Below, piece after piece: positions 38,093 to 48,600 of a stretch of DNA of 64,000 bases. Under the pieces are notes generated by a model, which saw only the letters and a list, made by a program, of their open reading frames with translations, did not search any database and was not told the origin of the DNA. The stretch comes from Vibrio alfacsensis (GTDB lineage: Bacteria; Pseudomonadota; Gammaproteobacteria; Enterobacterales; Vibrionaceae): NCBI RefSeq assembly GCF_003544875.1, contig NZ_CP032095.1:112381-176380 (forward strand), given 5' to 3'. Position numbers and translations under genes: made by a program. The first letter of the stretch is position 1. Each line of letters begins with the position of its first letter.

Positions 38093-38195
38093 CAGAAATG
38101 TCCAACTTTATGGGGTCACTTCAAACTTGTGGTTTTTTCAAAGAACAAATGCTCACTATCAAGAATCAGATCGCTTTACTCCAATTAAACATCAG

Positions 38196-39113
38196 CTACT
38201 TCTGTTTGCGACGACGCTGCATAACACCAAATCCTGCAAGTGCTAAACCAATGAGACCAAGAGAGCCAGGCTCTGGAATAGCACTCCTATAAAGTACATT
38301 ACCGTCCCCAGATCCTTCAATTACTTCATTCCAGTCATAAATAACTTGATTTTGGAAAGCAAAACTAAATGTAATCTTTGCGTCCGGGTCAAGAACATCA
38401 AACGGTAAATTATTTCCTTCTTCAGTATCAAATAGTTCACCAGCCAAACCAGCAAATACCAAAGTCAAATCAAAAGATCCACCGCTTGCTTCAACGACTT
38501 GAATAGTCGCAGCATCACTTGATGCTGCATCTAATGCTAACCCCCAATCTTTTACACCATCTTGAGTCAAAATATCAAAAAAGCTATACTTTTCCTCAAC
38601 TTGATAGATCCCCGTTCCATCAATTTCAGATCCTTGCTCTAAGACAATTCGAAAGTCGAGAGCAATAGGCTGAGTATCATAGGTTAAAATATGCTTATCA
38701 TATACACCTGCATTACCTATCGGATCGGATTGCTCTAACACAGTAATACTCTCTAATGGATCAGCGTAACTAAGCTCACCAAAGGTCCCATCCGCTTTGC
38801 CATCAGACCCTGCTGTCCCATCAGCGAGTTTCGCATCATTTACCCCAGAGAAACCGCCAGTAGGTCCATTATCGCGAAATGTAGCAAAGGTCATCGATGT
38901 ACCTGTAGCATCATCAAACCCATCGTCATCTGCATCGATAAGAGTCTTTGGATCACCTGCTGGTAACTCGGTTCCAAGTTCGTTATAGACGGTGCTAGGA
39001 TCATATTGAAAGTCTACCCCAACAAGACTTAACTTACGGTCCACCCCTGCCATAGTACTAAAAGCACTAGATAACAGAGCGACAGCAATACTCGTTGAAA
39101 CTAATTTCTTCAT
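38196..39113 (-). CDS. PEP-CTERM exosortase substrate protein
   Basis: 305 residues. A signal peptide (MKKLVSTSIAVALLSSAFSTMAG) is followed by an acidic secreted domain, with a calcium-type Asp-rich stretch DADDDGFDDATG. The C-terminus is a complete sorting signal: the motif PEPGSLGLIGLALAGFG as PEP box plus hydrophobic helix, then a basic tail RRRKQK. The exosortase would cut here and fix the protein at the cell surface or in the matrix. A -24/-12 promoter lies upstream. The function of the secreted domain is not known to me. Confidence 0.92.
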   Translation of the reverse strand: MKKLVSTSIAVALLSSAFSTMAGVDRKLSLVGVDFQYDPSTVYNELGTELPAGDPKTLIDADDDGFDDATGTSMTFATFRDNGPTGGFSGVNDAKLADGTAGSDGKADGTFGELSYADPLESITVLEQSDPIGNAGVYDKHILTYDTQPIALDFRIVLEQGSEIDGTGIYQVEEKYSFFDILTQDGVKDWGLALDAASSDAATIQVVEASGGSFDLTLVFAGLAGELFDTEEGNNLPFDVLDPDAKITFSFAFQNQVIYDWNEVIEGSGDGNVLYRSAIPEPGSLGLIGLALAGFGVMQRRRKQK

Positions 39114-39184
39114 GTTGTTGTCCTCAAGTTAAAACTTACGTCCCTACATATTAAAAACAACTGAATATGTTCCCTACCAACAAA

Positions 39185-39199
39185 GCAATATGCATACCA
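39185..39199 (-). promoter_or_regulatory. sigma-54 -24/-12 promoter of the first PEP-CTERM gene
   Basis: On the minus strand, TGGTATGCATATTGC has GG and GC elements separated by exactly 10 bases, with a TTGC -12 box. The distance to the ATG at 39113 allows a leader of about 60 bases. The PrsR activator encoded in the window is sigma-54-dependent. Confidence 0.6.
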
Positions 39200-39268
39200 G
39201 ACGAAAAAATAAATTTATTAATCTAAAATCAATTACATATAATATTTCGAAATCACGACCCAGCTAGG

Positions 39269-39285
39269 TGTAAAATATATCGACA
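39269..39285 (-). promoter_or_regulatory. candidate PrsR box upstream of the first PEP-CTERM gene
   Basis: TGTAAAATATATCGACA (plus strand) matches the element at 50955-50971 in 14 of 17 positions, in the same orientation relative to the gene. It lies about 70 bp upstream of the -24 box, a normal enhancer distance. Function is inferred from conservation and position only. Confidence 0.55.
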
Positions 39286-39418
39286 CTTAAACGATGGACT
39301 TACAAAAGAAATAGACAGTAGAAATAATAAAAATCGAAACATCACCTTGAGTTATACAAAGACTATTACTATGCTTTTAAATGCATAAAATACATCTATC
39401 AACAAGGACTGTTTGACG

Positions 39419-40325
39419 ATGTCACCGTTCGACAAACACAAACCAACAGATAACGACATGTTCAAAGCAATCTTTGATCATAGCCGCTTCTGCTCTGATT
39501 GTTACCGACCATAATTTCCTTATCGTCCGTGCGAACTCAAAGGCAATAAATATACTCGGCCGCAGCATTAAGCCGGATGACTGTTTTCCCTCTTTGTTTA
39601 ATCATTCATCTAAAGAAGAAATTGAGCAGCACTTTAACGCCACTAATCAAGGTGAACTTCCGGCACTCGACGTCAAATTATCACGTTACGACATTGATAA
39701 ATGGCTTGAACTTTCAGCGAGCAATCACCAACATAAAACCAAATTCATCATTTGGAGTTTAAGCGATATAACGGCACAAAAAACACGGGAGAGAGAGTTA
39801 GAACACTTAGCCTATTTCGATAGTTTAACGGGGGTCTACAGCAGGCAATATTTCTTTCAGCTGGCTGAAATGCAATTAAAACAACATCAAAAAGAAAATG
39901 AAACGCTGAGTGTCCTAATGCTGGATATCGATGACTTCAAACTGGTTAACGATTCCCATGGACACAGTACCGGAGATTTCGTTCTTCAAGCTTTCAGCAC
40001 CCTAATCTCCCAAACGCTACGCAAAAGCGATCTATTTGGTCGTATTGGGGGAGAGGAGTTCGCGATCCTTTTACCTCACACAAAGCAGCAAGAAGCTGTC
40101 TTGACCGCAACAAGAATCTGTCATGCGGTGGAAGAGTCTTTTTTAGAACATAATGTCACAGTCAGCATTGGCTTAGTTACACTTGAAGATTCTGACGCCA
40201 CGGTTAAAGACCTACTAACCTACGCAGATCAGGCACTATATCAAGTAAAGCAAACAGGAAAAAATAGTGTCAGAGTCGCCGAACTCAATGCGTATGAAAG
40301 TAAGAGTAACAACACATTGAAATAA
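39419..40325 (+). CDS. PAS-GGDEF diguanylate cyclase, frame interrupted near the N-terminus
   Basis: The gene starts at ATG 39419 after AAGGA (MSPFDKHKPTDNDMFKAIFDHS). It changes frame at about 39483-39486, where an extra C (or two missing bases) separates FDHS from ASALIVTDHNFLIV. A PAS domain precedes a GGDEF domain with LAYFDSLTGVYSRQYF, LDIDDFKLVNDSHGH and the active site IGGEEFAIL. RKSD five residues before GGEEF is a product-inhibition site. The enzyme makes cyclic di-GMP, which usually promotes exopolysaccharide production. It is divergent from the PEP-CTERM gene. Confidence 0.85.
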
Positions 40326-40390
40326 AGCGTTGTAAGTGCCCAAGCAACCCCACATAGACAGACATGAACGTTACTTGGGAATGTCGATAC

Positions 40391-42031
40391 TTACATATTT
40401 TGATAGCTTGGTCCGCCCCCACCCTCTGGCGAAACCCAGGTAATATTCTGTGATGGGTCTTTAATATCACACGTCTTACAATGCAAACAGTTTTGAGCGT
40501 TGATCTGCAACTGTTTACCCTGCTCACCATCAACTACTTCATAAACCCCTGCGGGGCAATAGCGTTGTGCTGGTTCTGCAAAGATAGATAAGTTCGTTTT
40601 AATTGCGATATCGGAATCCGTTAACTTCAAGTGACAAGGCTGATCTTCTTCATGATTAGTATTGGACATAAATACCGAAGAGTTTTTGTCAAAACTCAGA
40701 ACACCGTCAGGCTTTGGGTATTCAATTGGTTCATACTTCTCTGCTGGCTGCAGTTTGGCATGATCATACTCACGATCTCGCAACGTAATTGGCGCGTTAC
40801 CTCCGAGTACATTCTGCTCTAAATAATTAAAGCTTCCCCCGCCCCATAAACCAAACTTATGCAGTGCTGGGCCAAAGTTACGGCTACGGTACAATTCATC
40901 GTAGAGCCAAGATGCTTTAAATCGGTCATTGAAGTCTGCCTCCGTCATTGCCTGCCCGCTCAAACACGCGTCAAATACCGCTTCTGCTGCTAACATACCT
41001 GACTTCATTGCGGTATGTGTGCCTTTAATTTTTGCTACATTCAGCGTACCAGCATTACAACCAATCAGCATCCCGCCAGGGAAGACCATCGAAGGTAATG
41101 AGTTAAGGCCACCTTTGGAGATCGCGCGAGCACCGTATGCCAATCGCTTACCGCCTTCGAGATGAGCAGCAATGTCTGGGTGATGCTTTAAGCGCTGGAA
41201 TTCTTCATAAGGGTTCAGGTACGGGTTGCGGTAATTGAGATCAACAATAAGACCAACAGAAACTTGGTTATTGTCGCCGTGATATAGGAAAAAACCACCC
41301 GAAGCTTCACTGCCTAGTGGCCAACCCGAGCCATGCACGACTAAACCTGGTGTATGTTTTTCAGCAGGGATCTCCCACTGCTCTTTGATCCCCAAACCAT
41401 AATGTTGCGGGTCACAGGCTTTATTTAGCTCAAAGTGTTCAATAATTTGTTTACCTAAATGACCGCGCACACCCTCACTAAATAGGGTGTATTTAGCATG
41501 CAGCTCCATGCCCATCATAAATCCAGCTTTGGGCTGACCTGATTTATCTACCCCCATGTCGCCAGTCGCAATTCCTTTAACCGTTCCATCTTCATGATAC
41601 AAAACTTCACTTGCAGAAAAACCAGGGAAAATTTCTACTCCCATCGCCTCCGCCTTGCGCGCCAACCAACGGCACACATTACCCAGACTGACAATATAGT
41701 TTCCGTCGTTATGCATTGGTTTCGGAATGGCAAAATGAGGTAAAGAAATACTCTTTTCCTCGTCTCTTAAAATCATGACCTGATCTTGCGTCACACCACA
41801 AGTAAGGGGTGCATTGTCTTCTTTCCAATTTGGGAAGAGCTCATCCAAGGCGCGAGGCTCAACAATCGCACCGGATAGTATATGCGCACCGACTTCAGCC
41901 CCTTTTTCTACCACACAGACTGACAGTTCTTTTTCTGCTTCTTGTGCCAGTTGCATAAGTCGACAAGCAGACGCTAAACCGGATGGGCCCGCTCCAACGA
42001 TCACAACATCGAATTCCATTGATTCACGCAT
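40391..42031 (-). CDS. electron-transfer flavoprotein-ubiquinone oxidoreductase
   Basis: About 546 residues from the ATG at 42031, which has GGAGAG just upstream; the open extension to 42154 overlaps the preceding gene. The N-terminal FAD motif is VVIVGAGPSGLASACRL. The C-terminal 4Fe-4S cluster lies in RYCPAGVYEV and CLHCKTCDIKDP. It passes electrons from acyl-CoA dehydrogenases via ETF to ubiquinone at the inner membrane. As last gene of the operon it points to beta-oxidation-like steps in this pathway. Length and motifs are standard. Confidence 0.92.
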   Translation of the reverse strand: MRESMEFDVVIVGAGPSGLASACRLMQLAQEAEKELSVCVVEKGAEVGAHILSGAIVEPRALDELFPNWKEDNAPLTCGVTQDQVMILRDEEKSISLPHFAIPKPMHNDGNYIVSLGNVCRWLARKAEAMGVEIFPGFSASEVLYHEDGTVKGIATGDMGVDKSGQPKAGFMMGMELHAKYTLFSEGVRGHLGKQIIEHFELNKACDPQHYGLGIKEQWEIPAEKHTPGLVVHGSGWPLGSEASGGFFLYHGDNNQVSVGLIVDLNYRNPYLNPYEEFQRLKHHPDIAAHLEGGKRLAYGARAISKGGLNSLPSMVFPGGMLIGCNAGTLNVAKIKGTHTAMKSGMLAAEAVFDACLSGQAMTEADFNDRFKASWLYDELYRSRNFGPALHKFGLWGGGSFNYLEQNVLGGNAPITLRDREYDHAKLQPAEKYEPIEYPKPDGVLSFDKNSSVFMSNTNHEEDQPCHLKLTDSDIAIKTNLSIFAEPAQRYCPAGVYEVVDGEQGKQLQINAQNCLHCKTCDIKDPSQNITWVSPEGGGGPSYQNM

Positions 42032-42047
42032 TACTCTCTCCTTTTGC

Positions 42048-42857
42048 CTACTTCCCTGAAAATATTGGCTGACGTTTTTCGAAAAAGGCGAGCAAGCCTT
42101 CCTCAAAATCTTGACTGGTAAAACACTGCTGCTGTAGCTCCGCTTCCATTGCAAATGCTTGTTCGAATGTCAGCTTGTCAACCTGTTGCAATAACGGTTT
42201 AACATAACGCTGCGCAATAGAAGGGCCTTTAGACAATTTCTCCGCCCAACTAACAACAAATGGCTTTAATTCGCTCTGCGCCACAACTTTATTGGTTAAG
42301 CCCAAACTAAGGCACATCTCAGCATCAATGCTTTTTGCTTCAAGGCACAGCTCTATTGATTTTCGATAGCCTAGCTGCTTAATAAAGTGCCAACTGGTGC
42401 CGCCATCCGGAACCAAACCTAGCAGCATAAAGGCCGGGTATAACTGGGCATTGTCTGCCATCACCAATAAGTCGCAACTCATCGCTAATGCCGCACCAAT
42501 ACCAGCAGCGACACCATGCACACCCGCTATAAAGATTTTGTCGGACTGGCGAATCATATTAAAGATTGGTGCATACTCTTCTAACAATTGAACCTGAACG
42601 TCATCACATTCGTTGGACAGTTCTGACAAATCGGCTCCGGCAGAAAAACAGTGGCCTTCCGCTAGCAATACCACGGTTCTAATTTTTGCGTCATCATTAA
42701 TGAGCGTCAAAGCGTCGGCTAACTCGGTACGCATTTGGTGATTAAATGCATTTAAACTGGCAGAACGGGTAAGCGTAATTTGACAGGTTTGTTCGGTCAC
42801 CGAGAGATTCAATAACGAGAAGTTTCGGTCTGACCATGCAGGCTCATGAATAGACAA
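42048..42857 (-). CDS. enoyl-CoA hydratase/isomerase family protein
   Basis: A crotonase-fold protein of 269 residues with AEGHCFSAGADLSEL (first oxyanion-hole part), GVHGVAAGIGAALAMSCDLLV (second), and PDGGTSWHFIKQLG. The start is a TTG nine bases after AGGAG; no ATG is available. It probably hydrates or isomerises an enoyl-CoA intermediate. It lies between the thiolase and ETF-QO genes. A hydrolase role, as in some steroid-pathway crotonases, cannot be excluded. Confidence 0.85.
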   Translation of the reverse strand: MSIHEPAWSDRNFSLLNLSVTEQTCQITLTRSASLNAFNHQMRTELADALTLINDDAKIRTVVLLAEGHCFSAGADLSELSNECDDVQVQLLEEYAPIFNMIRQSDKIFIAGVHGVAAGIGAALAMSCDLLVMADNAQLYPAFMLLGLVPDGGTSWHFIKQLGYRKSIELCLEAKSIDAEMCLSLGLTNKVVAQSELKPFVVSWAEKLSKGPSIAQRYVKPLLQQVDKLTFEQAFAMEAELQQQCFTSQDFEEGLLAFFEKRQPIFSGK

Positions 42858-42868
42858 CGTAGACTCTC

Positions 42869-44074
42869 CTAATCGTTCACTTCAAACAGTGCTGCGGCAC
42901 CCATTCCGCCGCCAATACACATGGCAACAACAAGGTAACGAACACCTCGGCGTTTCGCTTCACGGAGGCCATGACCAACCATTCGTGCGCCAGACATACC
43001 AAACGGGTGACCAATAGAAATGGCGCCGCCATTGACATTCAAGCGATCATTTGGAATCTCAAGCTTGTCACGACAGTAAATCACTTGGCTGGCGAACGCT
43101 TCGTTGATTTCCCACAAGCCGATATCATCCACTTTTAAATCAAATCGGTTAAGCAGCTTTGGAATTGCATATATAGGACCAATGCCCATCTCTTCTGGTT
43201 TACAGCCAGCAACCGCCATTCCTTTAAACTCACCCATGATATTGAGACCATGCTGCTTGGCTTTCTCTTCGCTCATCAGCAGTGTCGCTGCCGCGCCGTC
43301 AGCAAACTGAGAGGCATTTCCCGCGGTAATGTGCCGGCCTTGCTTAATGTAGGCACCATCGCTCCAGACTGTTTTTAAGTTCGCTAGGCTTTGATAATCC
43401 GTCGATGGGCGATTGCACTCATCTTTGTCGGCACGAACTTCCACGTGACCCGCTGGCTGACGATTTTCATCAAATGTGAGTTTATTAACTGTGAGCGGGA
43501 CAATTTCATCATCAAACAAGCCTGCTTCTTGTGCGGCAGCCGTACGTTGTTGACTTTGTAGAGCATACTCATCTTGCTGCTGGCGAGAGATGTCATAGCG
43601 TTCGGCAACAATTTCTGCGGTCTCTATCATCGGAATGTAAGCTGATGGCACTTGTTCAATAACCGCTTCTGAGCGTGCGCGGTAACTGTTTTTGTGCTTG
43701 GTTTGCGTGAGTGACAATGACTCGACACCACCGGCTACGACCACTTCCATGTCACCCGTCATGATGTTGTTCGCCGCTACGCTGATGGTCATCAGGCCAG
43801 ACGCGCACATTCTGTCGATTGCCATGCCAGGCACCGATTGAGGCAGACCAGCGGTGTACGCGCAAAGACGACCAATGTTATAGCCTTGCGTCCCTTGCTG
43901 AACCGCAGCGCCCATAATAACGTCCTCCACCAAGCTAGGATCAATCTGAGCGCGCTCAACCACTTCCTTCACCACCGCACCACCAAGAACCGGGGCTTCG
44001 GTGTCATTAAAACTGCCTCGGAATGATTTCGCCAATGCGGTGCGAGCCGCCGACACTATAACCGCTTTTTTCAT
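42869..44074 (-). CDS. acetyl-CoA C-acyltransferase (thiolase)
   Basis: 401 residues. The nucleophilic Cys is in IDRMCASGLMTI (about residue 89). The C-terminal motifs NVNGGAISIGHPFGMSGARM (His) and VAMCIGGGMGAAALF (second Cys) complete the active site. It cleaves 3-oxoacyl-CoA to shorten the chain. An AGGAG site precedes the ATG. The neighbouring hydratase, MaoC and SDR genes form a full beta-oxidation set apart from the acyl-CoA dehydrogenase. Confidence 0.92.
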   Translation of the reverse strand: MKKAVIVSAARTALAKSFRGSFNDTEAPVLGGAVVKEVVERAQIDPSLVEDVIMGAAVQQGTQGYNIGRLCAYTAGLPQSVPGMAIDRMCASGLMTISVAANNIMTGDMEVVVAGGVESLSLTQTKHKNSYRARSEAVIEQVPSAYIPMIETAEIVAERYDISRQQQDEYALQSQQRTAAAQEAGLFDDEIVPLTVNKLTFDENRQPAGHVEVRADKDECNRPSTDYQSLANLKTVWSDGAYIKQGRHITAGNASQFADGAAATLLMSEEKAKQHGLNIMGEFKGMAVAGCKPEEMGIGPIYAIPKLLNRFDLKVDDIGLWEINEAFASQVIYCRDKLEIPNDRLNVNGGAISIGHPFGMSGARMVGHGLREAKRRGVRYLVVAMCIGGGMGAAALFEVND

Positions 44075-44090
44075 TGTCTACTCCTTGACC

Positions 44091-44552
44091 TTATTTGAAT
44101 GAATAACGACTGATGGTATCCACTACACAACCTGGACGCTCTGAACCTTCAATTTCGATCGTGATTCGAATAACGGCTTGATATGCTTCACCGACCTGCT
44201 CTACGCTGATCACATCACCGCGTCCACGAATTTCACTGCCTACTGGAACTGGCGCAGGGAAGCGGATCTTGTTACAACCATAATTAACGCCCATCGCTAA
44301 ATTTTGAATATCGATGAGTTGAAACAGAAAATCGCTCGCCAGCGACAGCGTCAGGTAACCATGTGCAATGCAGGCACCAAAAGGCCCTTGGGCTGCCTTT
44401 TCTTCATCAACATGAATCCACTGATGGTCATTTGTTGCCTCAGCGAACAAATTAATGCGCTGTTGAGAGACGGTCAGCCAAGCCGTCGTGCCCAACGTTT
44501 TTCCCTCTAGGTCCAGCAATTGCTCTGGGTTAGTGATAATTACATTAGCCAT
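44091..44552 (-). CDS. MaoC-family (R)-enoyl-CoA hydratase
   Basis: A hot-dog-fold protein of 153 residues. ATNDHQWIHVDEEKAAQGPFG and ACIAHGYLTLSLASDF contain the Asp and His of the hydratase 2 motif. It adds water to an enoyl-CoA with R-stereochemistry. A GGAGAA site precedes the ATG; 12 bp separate it from the upstream SDR gene. Confidence 0.87.
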   Translation of the reverse strand: MANVIITNPEQLLDLEGKTLGTTAWLTVSQQRINLFAEATNDHQWIHVDEEKAAQGPFGACIAHGYLTLSLASDFLFQLIDIQNLAMGVNYGCNKIRFPAPVPVGSEIRGRGDVISVEQVGEAYQAVIRITIEIEGSERPGCVVDTISRYSFK

Positions 44553-44564
44553 TGTGATTCTCCA

Positions 44565-45350
44565 TTAAGCACGTTGTGAACTGACAGGCACCACTTCACC
44601 TGTCATGTATGAGGCATAGTCGCTGGCTAAAAACATCATGACATTAGCCACTTCCCAAACCTCCGCTGCACGTCCAAAAGCTTCACGACTTGCCAGTTGA
44701 TCAAGAAGTTCTTTAGAGGAGGCTTTTTTAAGAAATTCATGTAAAGCAATCGAAGGGGATACGGCATTAATGCGAATGCCATGTTCAGCAGCTTCTAACG
44801 CACTACAGCGAGTCAAAGCCATCACGCCTGCTTTTGCTGCCGCATAATGCGCCTGCTCCTTTTGCGCTCGCCAACCAAGAACCGACGCATTATTAACAAT
44901 CACGCCTTTCTTACGTTGTTGCATGTAAGGCAGTACCGCCCTTGTCATACGGAAAGTACCAGTAAGGGTGACATCAAGTACGAGAGTCCATTCTTCGTCA
45001 CTCATTTCCACCACGGACTTTTGACCACCTAGCCCAGCATTATTAATGAGGACATCAATACCACTTAGTTTGCTGTCTGCTTGTTCGATTAGAACATCCA
45101 CTTCTTCCTGATTTGTAACGTTGCACAGCTGGCCATAAACAGGTGTATTAGGATGTTGGTCTTGCAGTGTTGTAATAGCTTGATCGAGTCGACCTGGATG
45201 GATGTCTGAAATCATCAGCGCACGACATCCTTCTTCTAATGCACGCTGCGCAGCAGAAAATCCGATCCCTGCGCCTGCTGCCGCTGTGATCAACACGGTT
45301 TTATTTTTCAATAACCCGTGACCTTTGACGTATTCTGGGATCTTACTCAT
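44565..45350 (-). CDS. ipdF: IpdF-like short-chain dehydrogenase
   Basis: About 261 residues from the ATG at 45350, chosen for GGAG nine bases upstream. SDR motifs: ITAAAGAGIGFSAA (cofactor), NNAGLGGQ, and YAAAKAGVMALTRCSALEAAE (Tyr and Lys). The long segment around GVIVNNASVLGWRAQ, INAVSPSIALHEF and EAFGRAAEVWEV strongly resembles, from memory, mycobacterial IpdF (Rv3559c), an enzyme of the KstR2 regulon that acts on HIP-CoA-derived steroid C/D-ring intermediates. It is the first gene of a five-gene operon. Generic SDR is the fallback. Confidence 0.7.
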   Translation of the reverse strand: MSKIPEYVKGHGLLKNKTVLITAAAGAGIGFSAAQRALEEGCRALMISDIHPGRLDQAITTLQDQHPNTPVYGQLCNVTNQEEVDVLIEQADSKLSGIDVLINNAGLGGQKSVVEMSDEEWTLVLDVTLTGTFRMTRAVLPYMQQRKKGVIVNNASVLGWRAQKEQAHYAAAKAGVMALTRCSALEAAEHGIRINAVSPSIALHEFLKKASSKELLDQLASREAFGRAAEVWEVANVMMFLASDYASYMTGEVVPVSSQRA

Positions 45351-45466
45351 CACCCAATCTCCTATATTCATAAAGCAATCCATTCCTATTGGATTCATTC
45401 GAACATAGGTTTAAAGACCGTCCATCGTCAAACCGGACTAAGTCACAAAATACAAGGCTTTTTTAT

Positions 45467-45481
45467 AGTGTTAGAAACACT
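45467..45481. promoter_or_regulatory. candidate operator AGTGTT-AGA-AACACT
   Basis: A perfect 15-bp inverted repeat lies 117 bp upstream of the ipdF-like start. Its core TGTTAGAAACA matches 9 of 11 bases of a palindrome in the other catabolic promoter region (61264-61276). It is probably a site for a TetR-like or similar repressor, which is not encoded in the window. Confidence 0.4.
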
Positions 45482-45583
45482 GTGGTTCATCGGCGTAAGT
45501 AAGAGGGAAAATGGTTGTTGGCGCAATCCTGATAGGCCTAAACAACTACAAAAGAGAGGGGAGATGAAGAATTGCTTTTGAGC

Positions 45584-45611
45584 AAAAAGCGGCTTTAGCA
45601 AGAAAGCCGCT
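45584..45611 (-). terminator. rho-independent terminator of the M60 gene
   Basis: On the minus strand AGCGGCTTT, a 6-base loop and AAAGCCGCT form a perfect 9-bp stem, followed by a T5 tail. It lies just after the stop of the M60 gene. Confidence 0.85.
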
Positions 45612-45631
45612 ATTAATTCATAATCAGTTAA

Positions 45632-48600
45632 TTATGGGCACGTCGCTGGAGTGCTGTTATCACGCGTCCAAACTGTGTCTGCACCACCTAGTGGCAACCA
45701 AGTCATTCCTGCTGACATATTCGCAGGCGGTAAATCTTGTTCGTGAACATACATGCCTACCGGAACCGCGCCTTTCACACCGTGAGCGCTCGCTTGTGCT
45801 TTGGCGGTATCAGAGTTGCGTAGACCATACATTTCAAAGTAGGAATTCCAGTCCATGCCCGTCAAATACGACAGCGACACCAACATAAAATCGTTACCTT
45901 GAATACCATTCATGGTTCCGTGTGAATTGCTCCAATCAAACATGGCAAAGCCTAAACGTTCGCGGTTTGCGTTCCAACTTGCTTCATCTTTTGCATATTT
46001 GCCGTAAATACGCTCGTGTAAGTAAAGCATTGGGTAAATACCCCATCCGCTTTCTAACACTGAATCGTCAGCAAGTGATTTCCCGTGCATTTGCAGTGCC
46101 ATCTGAGTATAGAAAGACATGCGAATGCCATTGATGGCCGCATAGCCACCATTAGACCAAATTGCTTCATGGCGTGACGTTTTCCCCGCATCTAAAGTGC
46201 CGCAAGTAGGGGTATAAACCACACGGTTACCATCAGCGTCCGTCACGTTTGAATAATCAGATTGAAGGGCAAAGAACGTTTCTTTACCGTTCATGTGGCC
46301 GTCATTTAAAGGCGTTGTTTCGCCATCAACAACCGCGTGGCCATTCCACATCACATAATAAGGGAAAATATTGTTTGAGTTCTCACCCGCACGATCACTG
46401 TATTGGTTCCACAGATTTCGATTTTCTTCTGTTGCATAACCTACACGCAAACGACCAGTTTGCAGGTTATGACCAAGTTCGTGCCCATCTAACCAACCTC
46501 TAGGGCTAATATTATAAGCAGAATCCCAAGGGTTTCCTGAGCAACCTACACCACATTGCGCGTGGCGGTCATAGTTTGCATGTTGGATAATCTTACGAAC
46601 ATGCAGCGCTTCGTCTGTACAATCCTCTACCCCCATTTTCGTTTTACAGATCGCCATCGCATCTTGGTCGGTGGACTGATCTAAACTTTGGCCTTGTACT
46701 TTAAAACCTGCCAATGAGTAGATTCCATTAATGTGCTCATCACGAAGCATCGTTAGTAACTGACGCACATCGCCTTCACCTAATTTGTCTTTTCGTGCAT
46801 GCTGCTCATACGATGGAGATTTCAAATCGACATGAGGAAGATCGGTCGTGTTGACTAACTGTTCGAATTGAGCAATCTGCTCTTCGCTTGTGAAGTCATC
46901 AATAAATGGATGCTCAGTGATCCCGCTCGCCGTGATGTTGGTTGTGAGTTCACTCTCACCATCACCATTAATGTGCAAGTAAATAGGCGCACCATAAGGC
47001 GTCGAGAATGTCACAGAACCTTGTGGTGGAATCGTTAAACGCTGAGTGGTTAATTCCAATGGTCGATTATATGAATTCGTTTCAAATGCTCGATTGGTAT
47101 TAGGACGAGCGTAGTACAACTTAACAAAGACATCATGAGTATCCGCTCCCATACGCGTTAACGTTACAGGTTGAGATGGTAATGCATACCAACCTGTTCC
47201 AGTCCATTGGTTTGCATAAGGCACACTGATGTTTTTGGTTTTCGTGGTGGTTTCTGGGTATGCGTAATGCGCAAGATCGCCTTTCACAGGATCGCCCTTG
47301 TGAATGTATTCACCTAGGTCTGACTGTGCGAGGTTATTCGGTCGTGAGTAAGATACCATCCAATCTGCGAACATCGCGTGGTACCACTCTTCCGGCTCAC
47401 TAAATGAAATCGGATAATCGATCTCGGAGCGATATTTATCAGCAAGTAGCAATATTGTTTTCGCGAGTTCTGAGCCGTCAACACTGAATGGATCAATGTT
47501 GAACTTATCGAAAAATAAAATATCGTTACGTAGCGCATCAGCGCTGGTTCTAAATGCTGACCAGAACGGTGCAGTGTCACAAACAATATAGTTAGAGCCA
47601 CAAGCATCAACTGCGCTCATGTCATACTCATCGTTAATAAAGTCTTGAACAACATCAAGGCGCTGATCAGTGAGTGCGGAGATATTATCTTTATTTGCTC
47701 CAACCAAGGTGACTTTAGACCAATAGTTAGTATCTGTTGTGACACCAGATTCAATCAGAATAGGGTTAATTAAAGCGGACGCATGGCGCAAATGGGAGAC
47801 CAAAATAAATGGAATTTTTTGCTGTTCTAGGTACTCCATTGACGCTTTGATGCCTTCGTATCCACGGCCAGCACTATCATCAGAGCCAAGGATCACGAAA
47901 TCAGGACGACTTTCCATCGCGCACGCTTTGATATTTTCATACTCACAAGCACGGTAATCGTTGAGTGTGTGATTTTCAGGGTAATTATTTTCTAGCCACG
48001 TTTTCGTATTGTTATGGTGATAAAAATAACCGCTGTTTGGTTGGTTTACCGCCATGACATTCAGAGTGCTTTTGCTTTCACCTATTAGCCAATTAATCAC
48101 ATTCTTAAGGTAAATATCAATATCGCCAGAACCATGAACGCCGAACGGATTGCCGCCGAAAATCACATAGTTTTGACCATTTGGCTTGGAACCTGCCACA
48201 GCAAGTGTCGCACTCGACTCTCCACCACTTTGGTTTGAGTTCGACTGCAAGATTACCGTTGAGTCATTAATCGATGAGAAACCTGTGATAATTTGTGAAT
48301 CGTGTGATGGGATCCAATCGATACTATCAACACCTGTAAACAGTCGAGTTAATAAAGCTTCTTTCTCCACCGCTTTTTCAAGAATGATCTCTTTTGCACG
48401 CTCAAGCAGTTGCGCTTCTGTTGCTAGAGTATGATCCTCAGAAACAACCGCTTGATCGACATGGTTGGCAGAATCGAAAACACGTACTGCAATTTCACGG
48501 TCTACGTTATAAGTACCATCAGAAACGGTCACGTTAAATGAGTACTTTCCCTGATCGCTTGTGGTCGGTTTTACAGAGATGACACCTGAGTTATTGATCG

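Larger units (their letters stand above)
36700..38123 (+). mobile_element. IS3-family (IS150-type) insertion sequence, 1424 bp
   Basis: Imperfect terminal inverted repeats of about 25 bp (36700-36724 and 38099-38123, 21 of 25 matching, both starting TGAA) enclose two overlapping transposase frames. A 3-bp direct repeat AAC at 36697-36699 and 38124-38126 marks target duplication, the usual size for IS3. orfB has two one-base losses as sequenced. The insertion point is the loop of a terminator hairpin. Confidence 0.93.

Noticed and set aside
40337..40382. terminator between the diguanylate cyclase and ETF-QO genes
   Set aside because: CCCAAG and CTTGGG pair, but the loop exceeds 30 bases and no T tail follows.
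45318..45581. small plus-strand gene of 87 residues in the promoter region of the ipdF-like operon
   Set aside because: It overlaps the ipdF-like start and the palindrome on the other strand, has no ribosome site and no recognisable composition.
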